A stretch of 9,991 bases of DNA from JBDRLV01 sp043812755 (GTDB lineage: Bacteria > Patescibacteriota > Patescibacteriia > UBA9934 > GWF2-40-263), in the NCBI GenBank assembly GCA_043812755.1, contig JBDRLV010000076.1, positions 1 to 9,991 on the forward strand. The letters are read 5' to 3'. The position numbers and the translations under genes are program-made. Positions 9,971 to 9,991 of the stretch are shown here, in pieces (position 1 is the first letter of the stretch; each line of letters starts with the position of its first letter). The notes below the pieces were generated by a model. It had not been told where the DNA came from and ran no database searches. It saw only the letters and a program-made list of their open reading frames with translations.

Positions 9971-9991
9971 CCTGCCAAACAAAAACCCTGC

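Overview
The window looks like an accessory stretch of a small bacterial chromosome, most plausibly from the Candidate Phyla Radiation (Patescibacteria). That placement is inference. It rests on the many short orphan proteins, a membrane-anchored SurA_N-like protein, an M29 aminopeptidase next to a YwbE-family gene, moderate-to-low GC, and abundant short hairpin repeats between genes. TGA is used as a stop in several genes (for example at 2045-2047 and 5573-5575), so the TGA-as-glycine code of Gracilibacteria is not in use. No rRNA, tRNA, CRISPR array, transposase or phage gene was seen.

Layout. 1-1406 (minus): a nearly complete M29 metallo-aminopeptidase, with its own promoter, downstream of a ywbE gene and its terminator. 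1515-2047 (plus): a two-helix membrane protein and a 58-residue Lys/Arg-rich protein. 2121-3319 (minus): two soluble orphan proteins ending at a bidirectional terminator. 3449-4222 (plus): the SurA_N-like protein. 4223-4755: no gene, five hairpin repeat units and terminators. 4756-5575 (plus): three small genes, a signal-peptide membrane protein and then a helical protein followed by a Cys-rich zinc-ribbon-like protein. 5576-5836: a terminator, a copy of a palindromic motif, and a minus-strand terminator. 5837-7042 (minus): two orphan genes separated by a repeat unit. 7203-7442 (plus) and 7516-7800 (minus): two related glycine-zipper-like proteins, the second downstream of a divergent PLP-fold enzyme (7845-8723, minus). 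8724-9259: repeats and a candidate small RNA. 9260-9595 (minus): an ASCH-domain protein. 9596-9991: a second copy of a 202-bp repeat and more hairpin units.

Most genes are monocistronic or in pairs, each with a visible promoter and a hairpin terminator. Two initiation styles coexist: genes with a strong AGGAGGTG-type ribosome binding site and very short leaders, and genes without one whose -10 box lies 7-8 nt before the start codon (leaderless). Several orphan genes share nearly identical promoter and leader sequences, and the 202-bp repeat ends on the -35 box of the gene beside it. The most distinctive signals are the hairpin repeats with covarying ends, the 202-bp repeat with its 16-bp palindrome, the very basic mini-protein, and the shared leader cassette.
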